The position numbers were made by a program, and so were the translations under genes. From Bacillota bacterium (GTDB lineage: Bacteria; Bacillota; Clostridia; Christensenellales; SZUA-584), in contig JAEWBO010000026.1 of assembly GCA_023391105.1 (NCBI GenBank), positions 1-28,558 of the forward strand: a stretch of 28,558 nucleotides of DNA, read 5' to 3'. The notes under the pieces were generated by a model that was not told the DNA's origin, did not search any database, and saw only the letters and a program-made list of their open reading frames with translations. Position 1 is the stretch's first letter. Each line of letters begins with the position of its first letter. This document shows, piece by piece, positions 7,515 to 15,205 of this stretch.

Positions 7515-7542
7515 ATTATACATGATTTTATAAGCGTTGCAA
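7515..7542 (-). promoter_or_regulatory. SigA-type promoter of the ECF sigma gene, start coinciding with ATG
   Basis: On the minus strand, -35 TTGCAA (7542-7537), a 16-base spacer and perfect -10 TATAAT (7520-7515). The expected +1 is about 7508, the A of the first ATG. This both supports the short form of the protein and suggests a leaderless transcript. Confidence 0.5.
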
Positions 7543-7670
7543 AGTCTTTTTAGGCGCATCTTCTTTACTATTACAGAGACGAACAACCATATCATGAGAA
7601 TGCTTGTCCAGTCTAAGTACAATGCTCCAACCTTGAAATATTTAATCGTATTGAGCAATAAAAAAGAGGA

Positions 7671-7724
7671 TTGACACAGTATATGAATTAATGTAAACTT
7701 TCATTATTATTATAAGTTTACATT
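7671..7724 (+). promoter_or_regulatory. bioY promoter with BirA-like operator
   Basis: Perfect -35 TTGACA (7671-7676), a 17-base spacer and a weak -10 TAAACT (7694-7699). An 11-bp perfect inverted repeat, AATGTAAACTT (7690-7700) and AAGTTTACATT (7714-7724), covers the -10. Taking 9-base arms the gap is 15, the geometry of BirA sites in Firmicutes (arms of the TTGTTAACC type). This suggests repression when biotin is plentiful. Confidence 0.65.
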
Positions 7725-7734
7725 TGAGGTGGAT

Positions 7735-8343
7735 ATGAAAACAAGACAAATAATTCTGTGTGCGCTTTTTGCGGCACTCACAGCAACAGGTATTTTCGTA
7801 AAAATACCGATTCCTGGCACACCCATGAGCTTTACGTTGCAGACCTTCTTTATCTTTTTGGCAGGGCTTTTACTGGAACCCAAATTTGCCATCATATCAC
7901 AGGCCGTATATGCTGCTATAGGACTGCTGGGTCTTCCAGTGTTCATGAACGGCGGCGGCATTTCATATGTTATGCAGCCTTCGTTTGGGTTTATTATTGG
8001 ATTCGGCGTAAGCGCATGGCTTATTAGCCTGCTTGTCAGAAAAAACATTTTGGCTCTGATAAGCAAGTCAAAAGACACTCCAAAGCTTTCGCTATATGTA
8101 AAGATCATCGGCTTCGCTCTGGTTTCACTGCTTGCCATGTATGTGTTTGGTATTACTTATATGTATCTGATTATGACACTCTACATGGGCAAAGAGGTAA
8201 CACTTGACTATTTGATATTTACGGCCAATGGCATTTTTATCTTGCTGGATATGTTAAAATTCGCAATCGCCATTCCGATCAGCATAGCCGTGTTAAAAAG
8301 ACTAAGAACGAGTATGTCTGTGTATAAAAAAGGGGCCGCATAA
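7735..8343 (+). CDS. bioY: Biotin ECF-transporter S component BioY
   Basis: Membrane substrate-binding subunit for biotin uptake, 202 residues. ATG 7735 follows GAGGTGG; the GTG at 7729 lies within that site. It has six hydrophobic segments and the family signatures IPIPGTPMSFTLQTFF near residue 25, QAVYAAIGLLGLPVF near 65 and GGGISYVMQPSFGFIIGF near 80. No energising module (EcfA, EcfA', EcfT) lies in the window, so it would use a shared module encoded elsewhere. The BirA-like operator upstream agrees with biotin as substrate. The 139-bp repeat starts 26 bases after the stop. Confidence 0.93.
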   Translation: MKTRQIILCALFAALTATGIFVKIPIPGTPMSFTLQTFFIFLAGLLLEPKFAIISQAVYAAIGLLGLPVFMNGGGISYVMQPSFGFIIGFGVSAWLISLLVRKNILALISKSKDTPKLSLYVKIIGFALVSLLAMYVFGITYMYLIMTLYMGKEVTLDYLIFTANGIFILLDMLKFAIAIPISIAVLKRLRTSMSVYKKGAA

Positions 8344-8368
8344 TTGCCGCCCCTCAGTCTGTCAAAAA

Positions 8369-8507
8369 AGTCTTTAAATATAATTCATGGGCAAGACGGG
8401 CTGTGCCCGCGCAGCCCATACCTTGCGGTTTTGTGCAGTTTCGAGTTTGCGAGGAACAAGCAAAACCGGTAAACTAGCGGAAAACCGTAGGTTTTTCGAC
8501 AAGCTCA
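8369..8507 (+). repeat. 139-bp dispersed repeat, copy A (inverted relative to copy B)
   Basis: Matches the reverse complement of 14228-14366 at 134 of 139 positions with no gaps. Possible stems: CGGTTTTG with CAAAACCG (29-base loop), GGGCTG with CAGCCC, and AAAACC-GTA-GGTTTT. It starts 26 bases after bioY, in the same direction as that gene. An open frame runs through it (from 8387), but no protein is supported. Confidence 0.88.
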
Positions 8508-8551
8508 AAGGCTGCTTAATTGCTGCCCCTCTCATTTTGCAGTGTTCGATA

Positions 8552-8920
8552 TTACTTCATTTTTGCAGCAAAATCATAGATGACTGGAATCTTGAATATA
8601 TCGTTTTGTGTGGCTTTTATAATGCAGATGATAGTAAGAACAAGCCATCCAACCCAGACAATATTGTACAAAATAGAGAAAATGACAAATGCGCCTGAGA
8701 AAAACAGCCCTATTCCGATTATACCCGCAATGATTCCCAGCACGATATAAACAGCAACCATGAAGCATCCAAGGAATAATGACTGCCATGCATGCAGCCT
8801 GACTGTTCTGTTATCCTTTTCTGTCACAATAAGAATGATAGCGCTGATGATGGATAAAACATAAGCAAACCAACTGGCAGTTTTCTCATCCATGCCGAGA
8901 GAATTTTTATTATCTGTCAT
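8552..8920 (-). CDS. Small DUF4870/Tic20-like membrane protein
   Basis: 122 residues; ATG 8920 follows GGAGGG by about eight bases. After a short polar start come MDEKTASWFAYVLSIISAII, a charged EKDNRTVRLHAWQSL segment typical of the DUF4870 fold, and two or three further membrane helices (about 48-75 and 77-103) with a polar C-terminus. Function in the family is unknown. It lies 71 bases after ddl on the same strand and may be cotranscribed, though that gap could hold its own promoter. Its stop is 44 bases from repeat copy A. Confidence 0.75.
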   Translation of the reverse strand: MTDNKNSLGMDEKTASWFAYVLSIISAIILIVTEKDNRTVRLHAWQSLFLGCFMVAVYIVLGIIAGIIGIGLFFSGAFVIFSILYNIVWVGWLVLTIICIIKATQNDIFKIPVIYDFAAKMK

Positions 8921-8991
8921 GATAATTGCCCTCCCTATATATATTAAAATATATAAATATTATACATGTTTGTAAAGCCGGTTGTAAACGT

Positions 8992-10149
8992 TTATTTCCC
9001 TATTTTTAGACCACTGGCTACTTTTTGGAGAACATTTGAATCAAAAGCAAATTCGGACTTCTTCTTCTCCCTCATTTGGTATTCGGCAATGGCCACGAGA
9101 TTATCAACAAGCGCCGAAAACGATACGTTCGCAGGTTCCCAAAGATAAAACGCAAATGAGCCCGGAATGGTATTGACCTCATTCACATAAAGCGTATCCG
9201 TAGATTGATCGATGATATAGTCTATACGCACCAATCCTTTGAGATCCAGCGATTTAAAAATATCGAGCGAAAGCTGGTGAACACGCGCCGCCATCTCATC
9301 GGAAATATCCGCAGGAATCTTGCGTCCCAGTGATTTCATGCCTTTTGACTTACCATCGCTTAAATATTTCTCTTCAAAGCCTAAGAAACGGCTGGCAGTC
9401 ACCGGCTGTTCAATCACACTTGTCTTTGCGTTCGCGGCCGTCCCCATCACAGAGCAGTTGACTTCTTTTATATCCGTCACGGCTTTTTCCACGAGTATGC
9501 GCCTGTCGTACTTGGCAGCGACTTCCATGGCATAAATAAGCGCATCACGATTATCCGCACGGTTCACGCCAATACTTGAGCCCAGATTCGCCGGTTTCAC
9601 GAAGACGGGATAGCCAAGCTTAGTTTCAACCTTCTCGCAGACTGCATCGCTGTCCGAATAAAAATCATCACGTTCGCAGAACACGGAATCCAGCACGGGA
9701 AAACCAAAACCGATGAAAGCCGATTTCATGATGATTTTGTCCATGCATACAGCCGAACCTGTGACACCGGCGCTTGAATAAGGAATATCCGACAGCTCAA
9801 ATAAGCCCTGAATGGTGCCGTCCTCACCGTGAAGGCCGTGCATGGCGGGAATAGCGACATCGATCTGGCATATGGGCTTTTGCTTCTTTCCATACTCATA
9901 AAGCGTGGCATCTGCCGCGCATGAGAGGAAAACACGTTTCACGCCTTTGGTATTCGGATCAAAACGTTTAAACACAGCCACATCAAAGAGCTTTTCGCCT
10001 GTGTACCATTTTCCGTCTCGATCTATATATATCGGAATAATGTTGTATTTATTCTTATCCGCATTGCTCATCAGCTGGCTGGCTGTGATAATGGAAATAT
10101 CATGCTCCACCGTTCTGCCGCCGAACGTAACCGCAAGATTTTTTTTCAT
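8992..10149 (-). CDS. ddl: D-alanine--D-alanine ligase
   Basis: ATP-grasp enzyme joining two D-alanines for peptidoglycan, 385 residues. ATG 10149 has AAGGG upstream and starts MKKNLAVTFGG; the frame extends to 10209 inside murF, but those codons do not look like the family. Key signatures are GGRTVEHDIS (Glu15 binds the first D-Ala), MHGLHGEDGTIQG, PVFVKPANLGSSIGV (ATP lysine and serine loop), and RIDYIIDQ followed by NEVNTIPGSFAFYLWE (metal ligands). The omega-loop region reads YLSDGKSKGMKSLGRKIP. I see no clear sign of D-lactate or D-serine specificity. It directly follows murF, whose substrate it makes. Confidence 0.93.
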   Translation of the reverse strand: MKKNLAVTFGGRTVEHDISIITASQLMSNADKNKYNIIPIYIDRDGKWYTGEKLFDVAVFKRFDPNTKGVKRVFLSCAADATLYEYGKKQKPICQIDVAIPAMHGLHGEDGTIQGLFELSDIPYSSAGVTGSAVCMDKIIMKSAFIGFGFPVLDSVFCERDDFYSDSDAVCEKVETKLGYPVFVKPANLGSSIGVNRADNRDALIYAMEVAAKYDRRILVEKAVTDIKEVNCSVMGTAANAKTSVIEQPVTASRFLGFEEKYLSDGKSKGMKSLGRKIPADISDEMAARVHQLSLDIFKSLDLKGLVRIDYIIDQSTDTLYVNEVNTIPGSFAFYLWEPANVSFSALVDNLVAIAEYQMREKKKSEFAFDSNVLQKVASGLKIGK

Positions 10150-10162
10150 ATTAAAACCCTTC

Positions 10163-11779
10163 CTATTCGTTATAATTATCGGGCAAGTCGTTCTCAAATA
10201 TGACGACATCGCCTGGCTTCACCTGTGTCCAAAGCACCTTGGCAGCTTTGTCTAGCGATTTGTATACCTGAATGTTCTCTTCTTTAAAACCGCCTTCAAT
10301 AAGGCCTTCATATATCGGTCTCGTGTGCTTAGGACCAATCAGCATCACCGTATCGGCGACACCTGCCATCACACGGCCAAACGCTCGATTTTCAATATCC
10401 TCCTGGTCGCCAAGCTCCACCATCCCGGGCGTGACAACCACTTTGCGCCCATCAAACTCTGAAAGCACCTCCATAGCAGCGCGCACACCCGACGGATTTG
10501 CATTAAATGCATCATCTATTACGGTGATGCCATTGGACGTGGGCAGCATTTGCAGCCTGTGTTCAACAGGCTGTATTTTTCGGATGCCGAGGCGAATCTG
10601 CGTGGCGCTGAGCCCCAGCTGATGTGCCACGCTGGCGCAACCGACGATATTGGATATGTTATGCTTGCCGAGCAGCTTTGTTTCGCAGGTGATCCTCTCA
10701 CCGCCAAGTATTAGCTCAAAGCGGCTGCCGAAGCTTCCTGTTTTGATGTTTTCGGCAAGTATATCTGATTCCCCTGTGTAGTCCACAGAAAACAGCTTCT
10801 TTTCTATTTTTGTCTGATTGTACAGCGTACGGCATATGTCGTTATCGCCCGGAAAGAACGCACATCCGTCCTGAGGCAGGCTTTCAACTAGCTCGTATTT
10901 TGTTTTGGCGATGTTTGCGATGCTGCCGAATGTTTCAAGATGTTGCGGCCCGACAGATGTGATAAGGCCGTACCTCGGATGAACAAGGTCACAAAGCTCC
11001 TTGATATCCCCCACGTTTCGCGCACCCATTTCCGCAATGAACACTTCATGCGACGGTTTCATCTGCTCGCGAATCACGCGCGTCAAGCCCATGGGCGTAT
11101 TAAAGCTGGAGGGCGGCACCAGCACGTTGTATTTTTCAGAGAGTATCGTACCGAGTATAAATTTGCAGCTGGTTTTGCCATAGCTGCCTGTAATACCAAT
11201 CCGAATTAAATCACTTCGCTCATCAAGCCTCTTTTTTGCGTCGTTAAAATACCAGCTTTGAACTGCTGTTTCGACAGGCTTAGCCAAGAGATTGGCACAC
11301 AAAACACCGATACCGATCATGATAAACATCAGGAAAAACGGCAAATGAGCAAGCACCGAGCCGCTGAGCACAAGCAGGTCAAGCAGCAAGAGCGCGCCCC
11401 CAACGATCACATAGAAAAGTGATATAAAAGCAAAAAGTCTTTTCACGCGGCTTGTGTAAACGAGCGGCTTTTTGGCGTTTTCAACACGTGATTTTTTTGC
11501 ATATACGAATATAAACAGTACATAGACAACTGCCAGTACAATAAACCCATAGAGAGTGACAGAAGGAAATGCCGCGTTGATAACGAGCATCAACGCCAAT
11601 CCGCAAAGCGAAAAGATGGCCGGAGTTTTATAGACTTTGACCGTGTTTTCATTGAGCCAGTGCATTAAATTTTTATTTTTATAACCTTCCAATTGCAACA
11701 TATGCACAAGCCTTGCAGAGCCAAACACCATGGCCGCCGCGCAAAGCGCATAGATTACAACAAGAATGAAAGTCGTCAT
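10163..11779 (-). CDS. murF: UDP-MurNAc-tripeptide--D-Ala-D-Ala ligase with N-terminal membrane domain
   Basis: Adds D-Ala-D-Ala to the UDP-MurNAc tripeptide, the last cytoplasmic step of muropeptide synthesis. At 538 residues it exceeds classical MurF (about 450). Residues 1-170 carry about five hydrophobic segments (3-25, 52-70, 76-94, 114-138, 143-163); the Mur ligase starts near 190 with the P-loop TGSYGKTS (197-204), then SFNTPMG, EMGARNVGDI, SVGPQHLETFGS, GKHNISNIVG and the C-terminal domain EHRLQ, DDAFNANPSG, VTPGMVELG. A membrane-tethered Mur ligase could keep the product near MraY. ATG 11779 uses GGAGG overlapping the hydrolase stop, so translation is probably coupled. MurF is preferred to MurT-like ligases because ddl follows and the DDAFNANP motif is present. 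Confidence 0.88.
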   Translation of the reverse strand: MTTFILVVIYALCAAAMVFGSARLVHMLQLEGYKNKNLMHWLNENTVKVYKTPAIFSLCGLALMLVINAAFPSVTLYGFIVLAVVYVLFIFVYAKKSRVENAKKPLVYTSRVKRLFAFISLFYVIVGGALLLLDLLVLSGSVLAHLPFFLMFIMIGIGVLCANLLAKPVETAVQSWYFNDAKKRLDERSDLIRIGITGSYGKTSCKFILGTILSEKYNVLVPPSSFNTPMGLTRVIREQMKPSHEVFIAEMGARNVGDIKELCDLVHPRYGLITSVGPQHLETFGSIANIAKTKYELVESLPQDGCAFFPGDNDICRTLYNQTKIEKKLFSVDYTGESDILAENIKTGSFGSRFELILGGERITCETKLLGKHNISNIVGCASVAHQLGLSATQIRLGIRKIQPVEHRLQMLPTSNGITVIDDAFNANPSGVRAAMEVLSEFDGRKVVVTPGMVELGDQEDIENRAFGRVMAGVADTVMLIGPKHTRPIYEGLIEGGFKEENIQVYKSLDKAAKVLWTQVKPGDVVIFENDLPDNYNE

Positions 11780-11782
11780 CCG

Positions 11783-12553
11783 TTATCCTCCAAAAAAGGT
11801 TGTTACGATATTGATATAGCGGCCAAAGCAGTCCAGAAAGGAATAATGCCCCGCCCCCTCAAACACAACAAGACCGGCGTCGGGTATCTCCTGCTCCATC
11901 GTTTTTCCGAACTCGAGCGGTGTATCCTGATCATTTTCACCCCAGATCAGCAGCGACGGACTCTTAATTTGAGGCAGAAAGCTTCTCAAGTCCTGATTGA
12001 CGACGCGCACAAACACCTTCTTCATATGATCCGGCAAAGCGCGGTAATCGGCTGACCCCGCATTTTTGACATGTTTTTCAACATCCACGCCAAATAGCTT
12101 GAGCACGGATTTCACAATACGGCCGCGGTTCAAGCGTTTGGCTGCTTTAAAGGTATAGACCTTAACAGACTGCTTGAATGTACGGCGCTTTCTGAGGCCT
12201 GCTGCGTCGGTAAACACGATTTTGTCCACAGCTTCAGGATGCTGAGCCGCCAAAATGATGGTAACGCGACCGCCAAACGAATGGCAGATGATATGCGCCT
12301 TGCTAAGCCCCACCTCACGCATAAACTTAAACGTGAGATCGGTGTATTCCTGCACACCGAAGGATTCGGGCGGCGCGCTGCTGCCGCCAAAGCCCGGAAA
12401 ATCCAGCGCCGTCACACGGAAGCGATTTTTAAGCGCATCAATAACAGGGCGCATCGTCTGTATGCTTGCGCCCCATCCGTGCAGCACCAGCACATCGTTT
12501 CCTTGCCCCTGCTGCTCATATTGTATCTGAATACCGTCTATATTGATTATCAT
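11783..12553 (-). CDS. Alpha/beta hydrolase
   Basis: 256 residues, cytoplasmic, no signal peptide. The fold is clear from LHGWGASIQTM (oxyanion region, about 25-34), DFPGFGGS, the nucleophile elbow CHSFGG (Ser92), GENDQDTP (Asp208 or Asp210) and GAGHYSF (His236): a complete Ser-Asp-His triad. The substrate is unknown; such genes are esterases, lipases or peptidases. It sits between rimI and murF on the same strand, its stop overlapping the murF Shine-Dalgarno, which ties it to the wall-precursor genes in expression. The Shine-Dalgarno for ATG 12553 is poor (AGTAGG almost touching the ATG), so the start is less certain. Confidence 0.85.
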   Translation of the reverse strand: MIINIDGIQIQYEQQGQGNDVLVLHGWGASIQTMRPVIDALKNRFRVTALDFPGFGGSSAPPESFGVQEYTDLTFKFMREVGLSKAHIICHSFGGRVTIILAAQHPEAVDKIVFTDAAGLRKRRTFKQSVKVYTFKAAKRLNRGRIVKSVLKLFGVDVEKHVKNAGSADYRALPDHMKKVFVRVVNQDLRSFLPQIKSPSLLIWGENDQDTPLEFGKTMEQEIPDAGLVVFEGAGHYSFLDCFGRYINIVTTFFGG

Positions 12554-12609
12554 ACCTACTCAATTAATATGTTTGATATTGTCGATTATACATTTTTGGA
12601 GGCGAAGTA

Positions 12610-13047
12610 TCAAGGCGCGTTTTTACCCTTCCACATGATCAAGGCATCTTCATTACCGTAATATCTGGGGCGTCTGCCAAGTGTGACAAAACCAAGCTTC
12701 GTATAAAGGCCGATGGCATCCTCATTGGAGACACGCACTTCCAGTGTATAAAAAGGAAGCCTTGTCTGCATAAAGACCGTCTCCAGCAAACCGCGCCCAA
12801 TGCCTCGTTTTCTGTATTCGGGATGCACCGCCACGTTCAAGATATGCCCCTCGTTATAGATAACATGGATACCGCAATATCCGGCAGCAATGCCGTCAAC
12901 TTCGGCGACAATATAATGTGACAATTCATTATTGCAGATATCACCGCGAAGAGATTCGAGAGACCACGGCTGTTTAAAGCACGCAAGCTCTATTTTATAG
13001 ATTTCTTTTAAATCTTCGCAGATTGCCTGCCGGTATATCACGCTCAT
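12610..13047 (-). CDS. rimI: Ribosomal-protein alanine N-acetyltransferase RimI
   Basis: GNAT acetyltransferase, 145 residues, acetylating the N-terminus of ribosomal protein S18 in the classical case. The acetyl-CoA loop is RKRGIGRG at 79-86, after HILNVAVHPEY; FYTLEVRVSNEDAIGLYTKLGF and RPRYYGNEDALIM are typical RimI C-terminal motifs. ATG 13047 overlaps the tsaB stop (ATGA), implying translational coupling. The tsaE-tsaB-rimI order is widespread; tsaD, often next, is not in the window. Confidence 0.92.
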   Translation of the reverse strand: MSVIYRQAICEDLKEIYKIELACFKQPWSLESLRGDICNNELSHYIVAEVDGIAAGYCGIHVIYNEGHILNVAVHPEYRKRGIGRGLLETVFMQTRLPFYTLEVRVSNEDAIGLYTKLGFVTLGRRPRYYGNEDALIMWKGKNAP

Positions 13048-13721
13048 GTTTGAGCCGCACGCACACGCTCGGCCTGCGTTTCTCGCAGATAAAAAGGCTC
13101 GAGGCTGTAGGCATCCTGACGAACGCCCGCTTTGTATGCATCAAACGCGGCAAGGCCCACTGAGCCAGCCCGCTGCAGTACGATGCCTTCGTGTGCAATC
13201 TGGTATGCCGGGTCTGCGCCGAGTATCTTTTCCCTTTGAACAATAGTGGCATCGCCCAAGAACACCGTCTTCTGTCCTTTTAATTCAACAAGCACATCAT
13301 CTAGCAGCACTGCGCGGTAATCCGAAATTCTGCTGCCGTTTTTATATGTCGCCATGTACACTTCTCCGCGTCTCGCATCAATAATCGGGCATACGATTTC
13401 ATCTGTTCCTAATGCATTAAAAGCAAGCGCATCCAGTGTGTTGACCCCGATAACCAGTTTTTGGGATGCATGCGCGAACGCTTTTATCATACCAATACCG
13501 ATGCGCAGCCCTGTGAAAGAACCGGGGCCTGACGCGCATGCAAATAAATCCGCTTCTTTGATATCGATGTTTGCGCAGGACAAACAGAAGTCGATCATGG
13601 GGCCGATCGTTTCGGAATGTGTGCGTTTGTCGTTCATATACGATTCAGAAAGTATTTTGCTGTCACGTAGCACGGCGGCAGAGCACACCCCACCAGACGT
13701 ATCAACCGCAAGGATATACAT
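13044..13721 (-). CDS. tsaB: tRNA threonylcarbamoyladenosine biosynthesis protein TsaB
   Basis: Inactive paralogue of TsaD that acts as scaffold for the TsaBDE complex making t6A37 in tRNAs that read ANN codons. About 225 residues. Signatures: ILAVDTSGGVCSAAVL at the start, RTHSETIGPMID, and GPGSFTGLR (about 66-74), then NTLDALAFN and DARRGEVYMA. Two adjacent ATGs (13724, 13721) are possible; GAGGGAA is better spaced for the second. It overlaps tsaE upstream by about 20 bases and rimI downstream. Confidence 0.93.
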   Translation of the reverse strand: MYILAVDTSGGVCSAAVLRDSKILSESYMNDKRTHSETIGPMIDFCLSCANIDIKEADLFACASGPGSFTGLRIGIGMIKAFAHASQKLVIGVNTLDALAFNALGTDEIVCPIIDARRGEVYMATYKNGSRISDYRAVLLDDVLVELKGQKTVFLGDATIVQREKILGADPAYQIAHEGIVLQRAGSVGLAAFDAYKAGVRQDAYSLEPFYLRETQAERVRAAQT

Positions 13722-14139
13722 CATTTCCCTCTTCTCTTTTGATCTCTATGCGTCGCTCTTCATCTCCCGAGCCTGCTATGTTGACTCGGATAGTCGCAAG
13801 AAGCTCCGGTACGTTTTCCGGCCATTCAATGACGCAGACATTATCGCCGCCGAGATAGTCGTAAAACCCGATGTGTTCCAGCTCCCGGTCATCTTCAATG
13901 CGATATAGGTCAAAATGGCAAAGCGTCAATCGCCCTTGATATTGCCGGAGCAATGTAAAAGTGGGGCTTGTCACTTCCTCGCCGATACCAAGCCCTTTGG
14001 CGATACCCTTGGCAAACACCGTTTTGCCGGCACCAAGCCCGCCATAAAGCGCCAAAACATCACCGGATTGCAATGTTTGCCCCAGCCTCATTCCGATATC
14101 AAGTGTTTCTTCGGCATTTTTGGCTATGTACTGCTTCAT
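13702..14139 (-). CDS. tsaE: tRNA threonylcarbamoyladenosine biosynthesis ATPase TsaE
   Basis: Small P-loop ATPase that resets the TsaBD complex in t6A synthesis; 145 residues. Walker A is GGLGAGKT (33-40), followed by VFAKGIAKGLG, a switch-like EVTSPTFTLLRQY, LCHFDLYRIED and VCVIEWPENVPELL. First gene of the minus-strand run down to ddl; GAGGGG lies about 14 bases before ATG 14139. Repeat copy B occupies much of the space upstream, so the operon promoter must lie near 14140-14230 or further up. Confidence 0.93.
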   Translation of the reverse strand: MKQYIAKNAEETLDIGMRLGQTLQSGDVLALYGGLGAGKTVFAKGIAKGLGIGEEVTSPTFTLLRQYQGRLTLCHFDLYRIEDDRELEHIGFYDYLGGDNVCVIEWPENVPELLATIRVNIAGSGDEERRIEIKREEGNDVYPCG

Positions 14140-14227
14140 AGAATAATTGCTGTTCCCCTCTTAAGCTGTAAAAAAGTATACAAGAAATGCGCATAAAAAG
14201 CAACGGCGCAGCTTTGGCGCTGCACCG

Positions 14228-14366
14228 TGAGCTTGTCGAAAAACCTACGGTTTTCCGCCAGTTTACCGATTTTGCTTGTTCCTCGCAAACTCGAAACTGC
14301 ACAAAACCGCAAGGTATGGACTGCGCGGGCATAGCCCGTCTGGCCCATGAATTATATTTAAAGACT
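14228..14366 (-). repeat. 139-bp dispersed repeat, copy B
   Basis: Reverse complement of copy A (8369-8507), 134 of 139 identical. Begins 12 bases after the ribU stop, in the direction of ribU, as copy A follows bioY. The long stem is kept, CGGTTTTG facing CAAAATCG with a G-U pair replacing a G-C. The 5.7 kb between the copies holds the tsaE-to-DUF4870 block. Confidence 0.88.
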
Positions 14367-14377
14367 GTTCCTCGTTA

Positions 14378-14920
14378 CTATTTCTTAATCAAGAACTTTC
14401 TGAGTGGTTTATAAAGTATGAATGTGAGCGCGCTGTTTATCCCAGCTTTAACCAGGTTAAAAGGAACGATAACAGGCAGCAGCAGCGGTTTAACCACCTC
14501 AACCGGTGTTCCGTAAAACGCTGGCTGAATGATGAGATTGGTTGGCACCATAATGGCTGCCATGCAAATTGTGCCCGCGATGAGACCGATAATGGCTCCC
14601 TTCATGCTGTGATTTCTGTGGTAGATAAGAGATGATACCGTGACGAGTGTGCCCGTCGCTATGAAATGCATCAAAATTCCCACCCAACCGTCGGCAGAGG
14701 CGATAAGCCCTTGGATAACGCATGAAACCACTGTGACCAAAAGACCTGAAAGCGGGCCATATACAAACGCCGCAATCAGAATAGGAACATCCATCGGTTC
14801 ATACATAAGATAAGGTGCTGCCGGAAAAATCGGAAACCGTATCAACAGCATAAGAACGATGGAAAGAGCCGTAAGCACCGACAACGTGGTTAACTTTTTT
14901 GTGTTTTGACTCATATGCAT
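14378..14920 (-). CDS. ribU: Riboflavin ECF-transporter S component RibU
   Basis: Membrane subunit that binds riboflavin for uptake through a shared ECF module; 180 residues, five to six hydrophobic segments. LIRFPIFPAAPYLMYEPMDVP (about 26-46) is the family's first loop; FVYGPLSGLLVTVVSCVIQG and a C-terminal FNLVKAGINSALTFILYKPLRKF follow. ATG 14920 has AGAGGGG seven bases upstream; a second ATG is two codons in. An FMN riboswitch and terminator lie in its leader, giving strong support for the substrate. No ECF energising genes are nearby. Confidence 0.93.
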   Translation of the reverse strand: MHMSQNTKKLTTLSVLTALSIVLMLLIRFPIFPAAPYLMYEPMDVPILIAAFVYGPLSGLLVTVVSCVIQGLIASADGWVGILMHFIATGTLVTVSSLIYHRNHSMKGAIIGLIAGTICMAAIMVPTNLIIQPAFYGTPVEVVKPLLLPVIVPFNLVKAGINSALTFILYKPLRKFLIKK

Positions 14921-14939
14921 GATAAACCCCTCTCTCAGA

Positions 14940-14972
14940 GCAAAAAGGCTCTGAAGTATTCTTCAGAGCCTT
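14940..14972 (-). terminator. Riboswitch-controlled terminator before ribU
   Basis: On the minus strand AAGGCTCTGAAG (14972-14961) pairs perfectly with CTTCAGAGCCTT (14956-14945) around a four-base loop, then continues in T's (14946-14942). It sits between the FMN aptamer and the ribU start and is the probable expression platform. Confidence 0.85.
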
Positions 14973-14996
14973 GGTATATCGAATAGGATACACTTT

Positions 14997-15100
14997 CTTC
15001 TCTCATCCAGACTATACTGTCGGTTACGGAATTACACCGTATCAGCTTGCGCTCGCGGACTTTCACCGCCGGTAAGGGAATTGCACCCTACCCCGAAGAC
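14997..15100 (-). ncRNA. FMN riboswitch (RFN element)
   Basis: Read on the minus strand, the conserved RFN blocks are present in order: CTTCGGGGTAGGGTGCAATT, CCCTTACCGGCGGT, AGTCCGCGAGC, GATACGGTGTAATTCCGTAACC, GACAGTATAGTCTGGATG and AGAGAAG. It binds FMN and, through the terminator 25 bases downstream, should shut off ribU when flavin is plentiful. Confidence 0.95.
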
Positions 15101-15158
15101 ATACTATAAATTAAATTTTCTTTATCATACAATGATTCATTATGAACGTCAACACCAT

Positions 15159-15205
15159 TCTATTCATTTAATTCTTCCAGACTCTATTCATTTAATTCTT
15201 CCAGA
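15159..15205. repeat. 24-bp tandem duplication at the 3' end of the BofC-like gene
   Basis: Two 23-base identical copies (15159-15181 and 15183-15205) with period 24. The second copy is the last coding stretch of the BofC-like gene including its stop; the first is a duplicate just after the stop. Likely a recent slippage event; the stop codon masks it at protein level. Confidence 0.85.

Noticed and set aside
7509..7658. 50-codon N-terminal extension of the ECF sigma factor
   Set aside because: Starts at TTG, is hydrophobic, lacks a ribosome site and includes the likely SigA promoter.
8387..8698. 103-codon open frame through repeat copy A
   Set aside because: Follows a dispersed repeat; no Shine-Dalgarno, no recognisable domain, and its second half is antisense to the DUF4870-type gene.
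10150..10209. 20-codon N-terminal extension of Ddl
   Set aside because: Lies inside murF, and the family start MKKNLAVTFGG has its own Shine-Dalgarno.
14136..14348. 70-codon frame similar to the one in copy A
   Set aside because: Similarity comes only from the shared 139-bp repeat; the protein ends differ and no ribosome site is seen.
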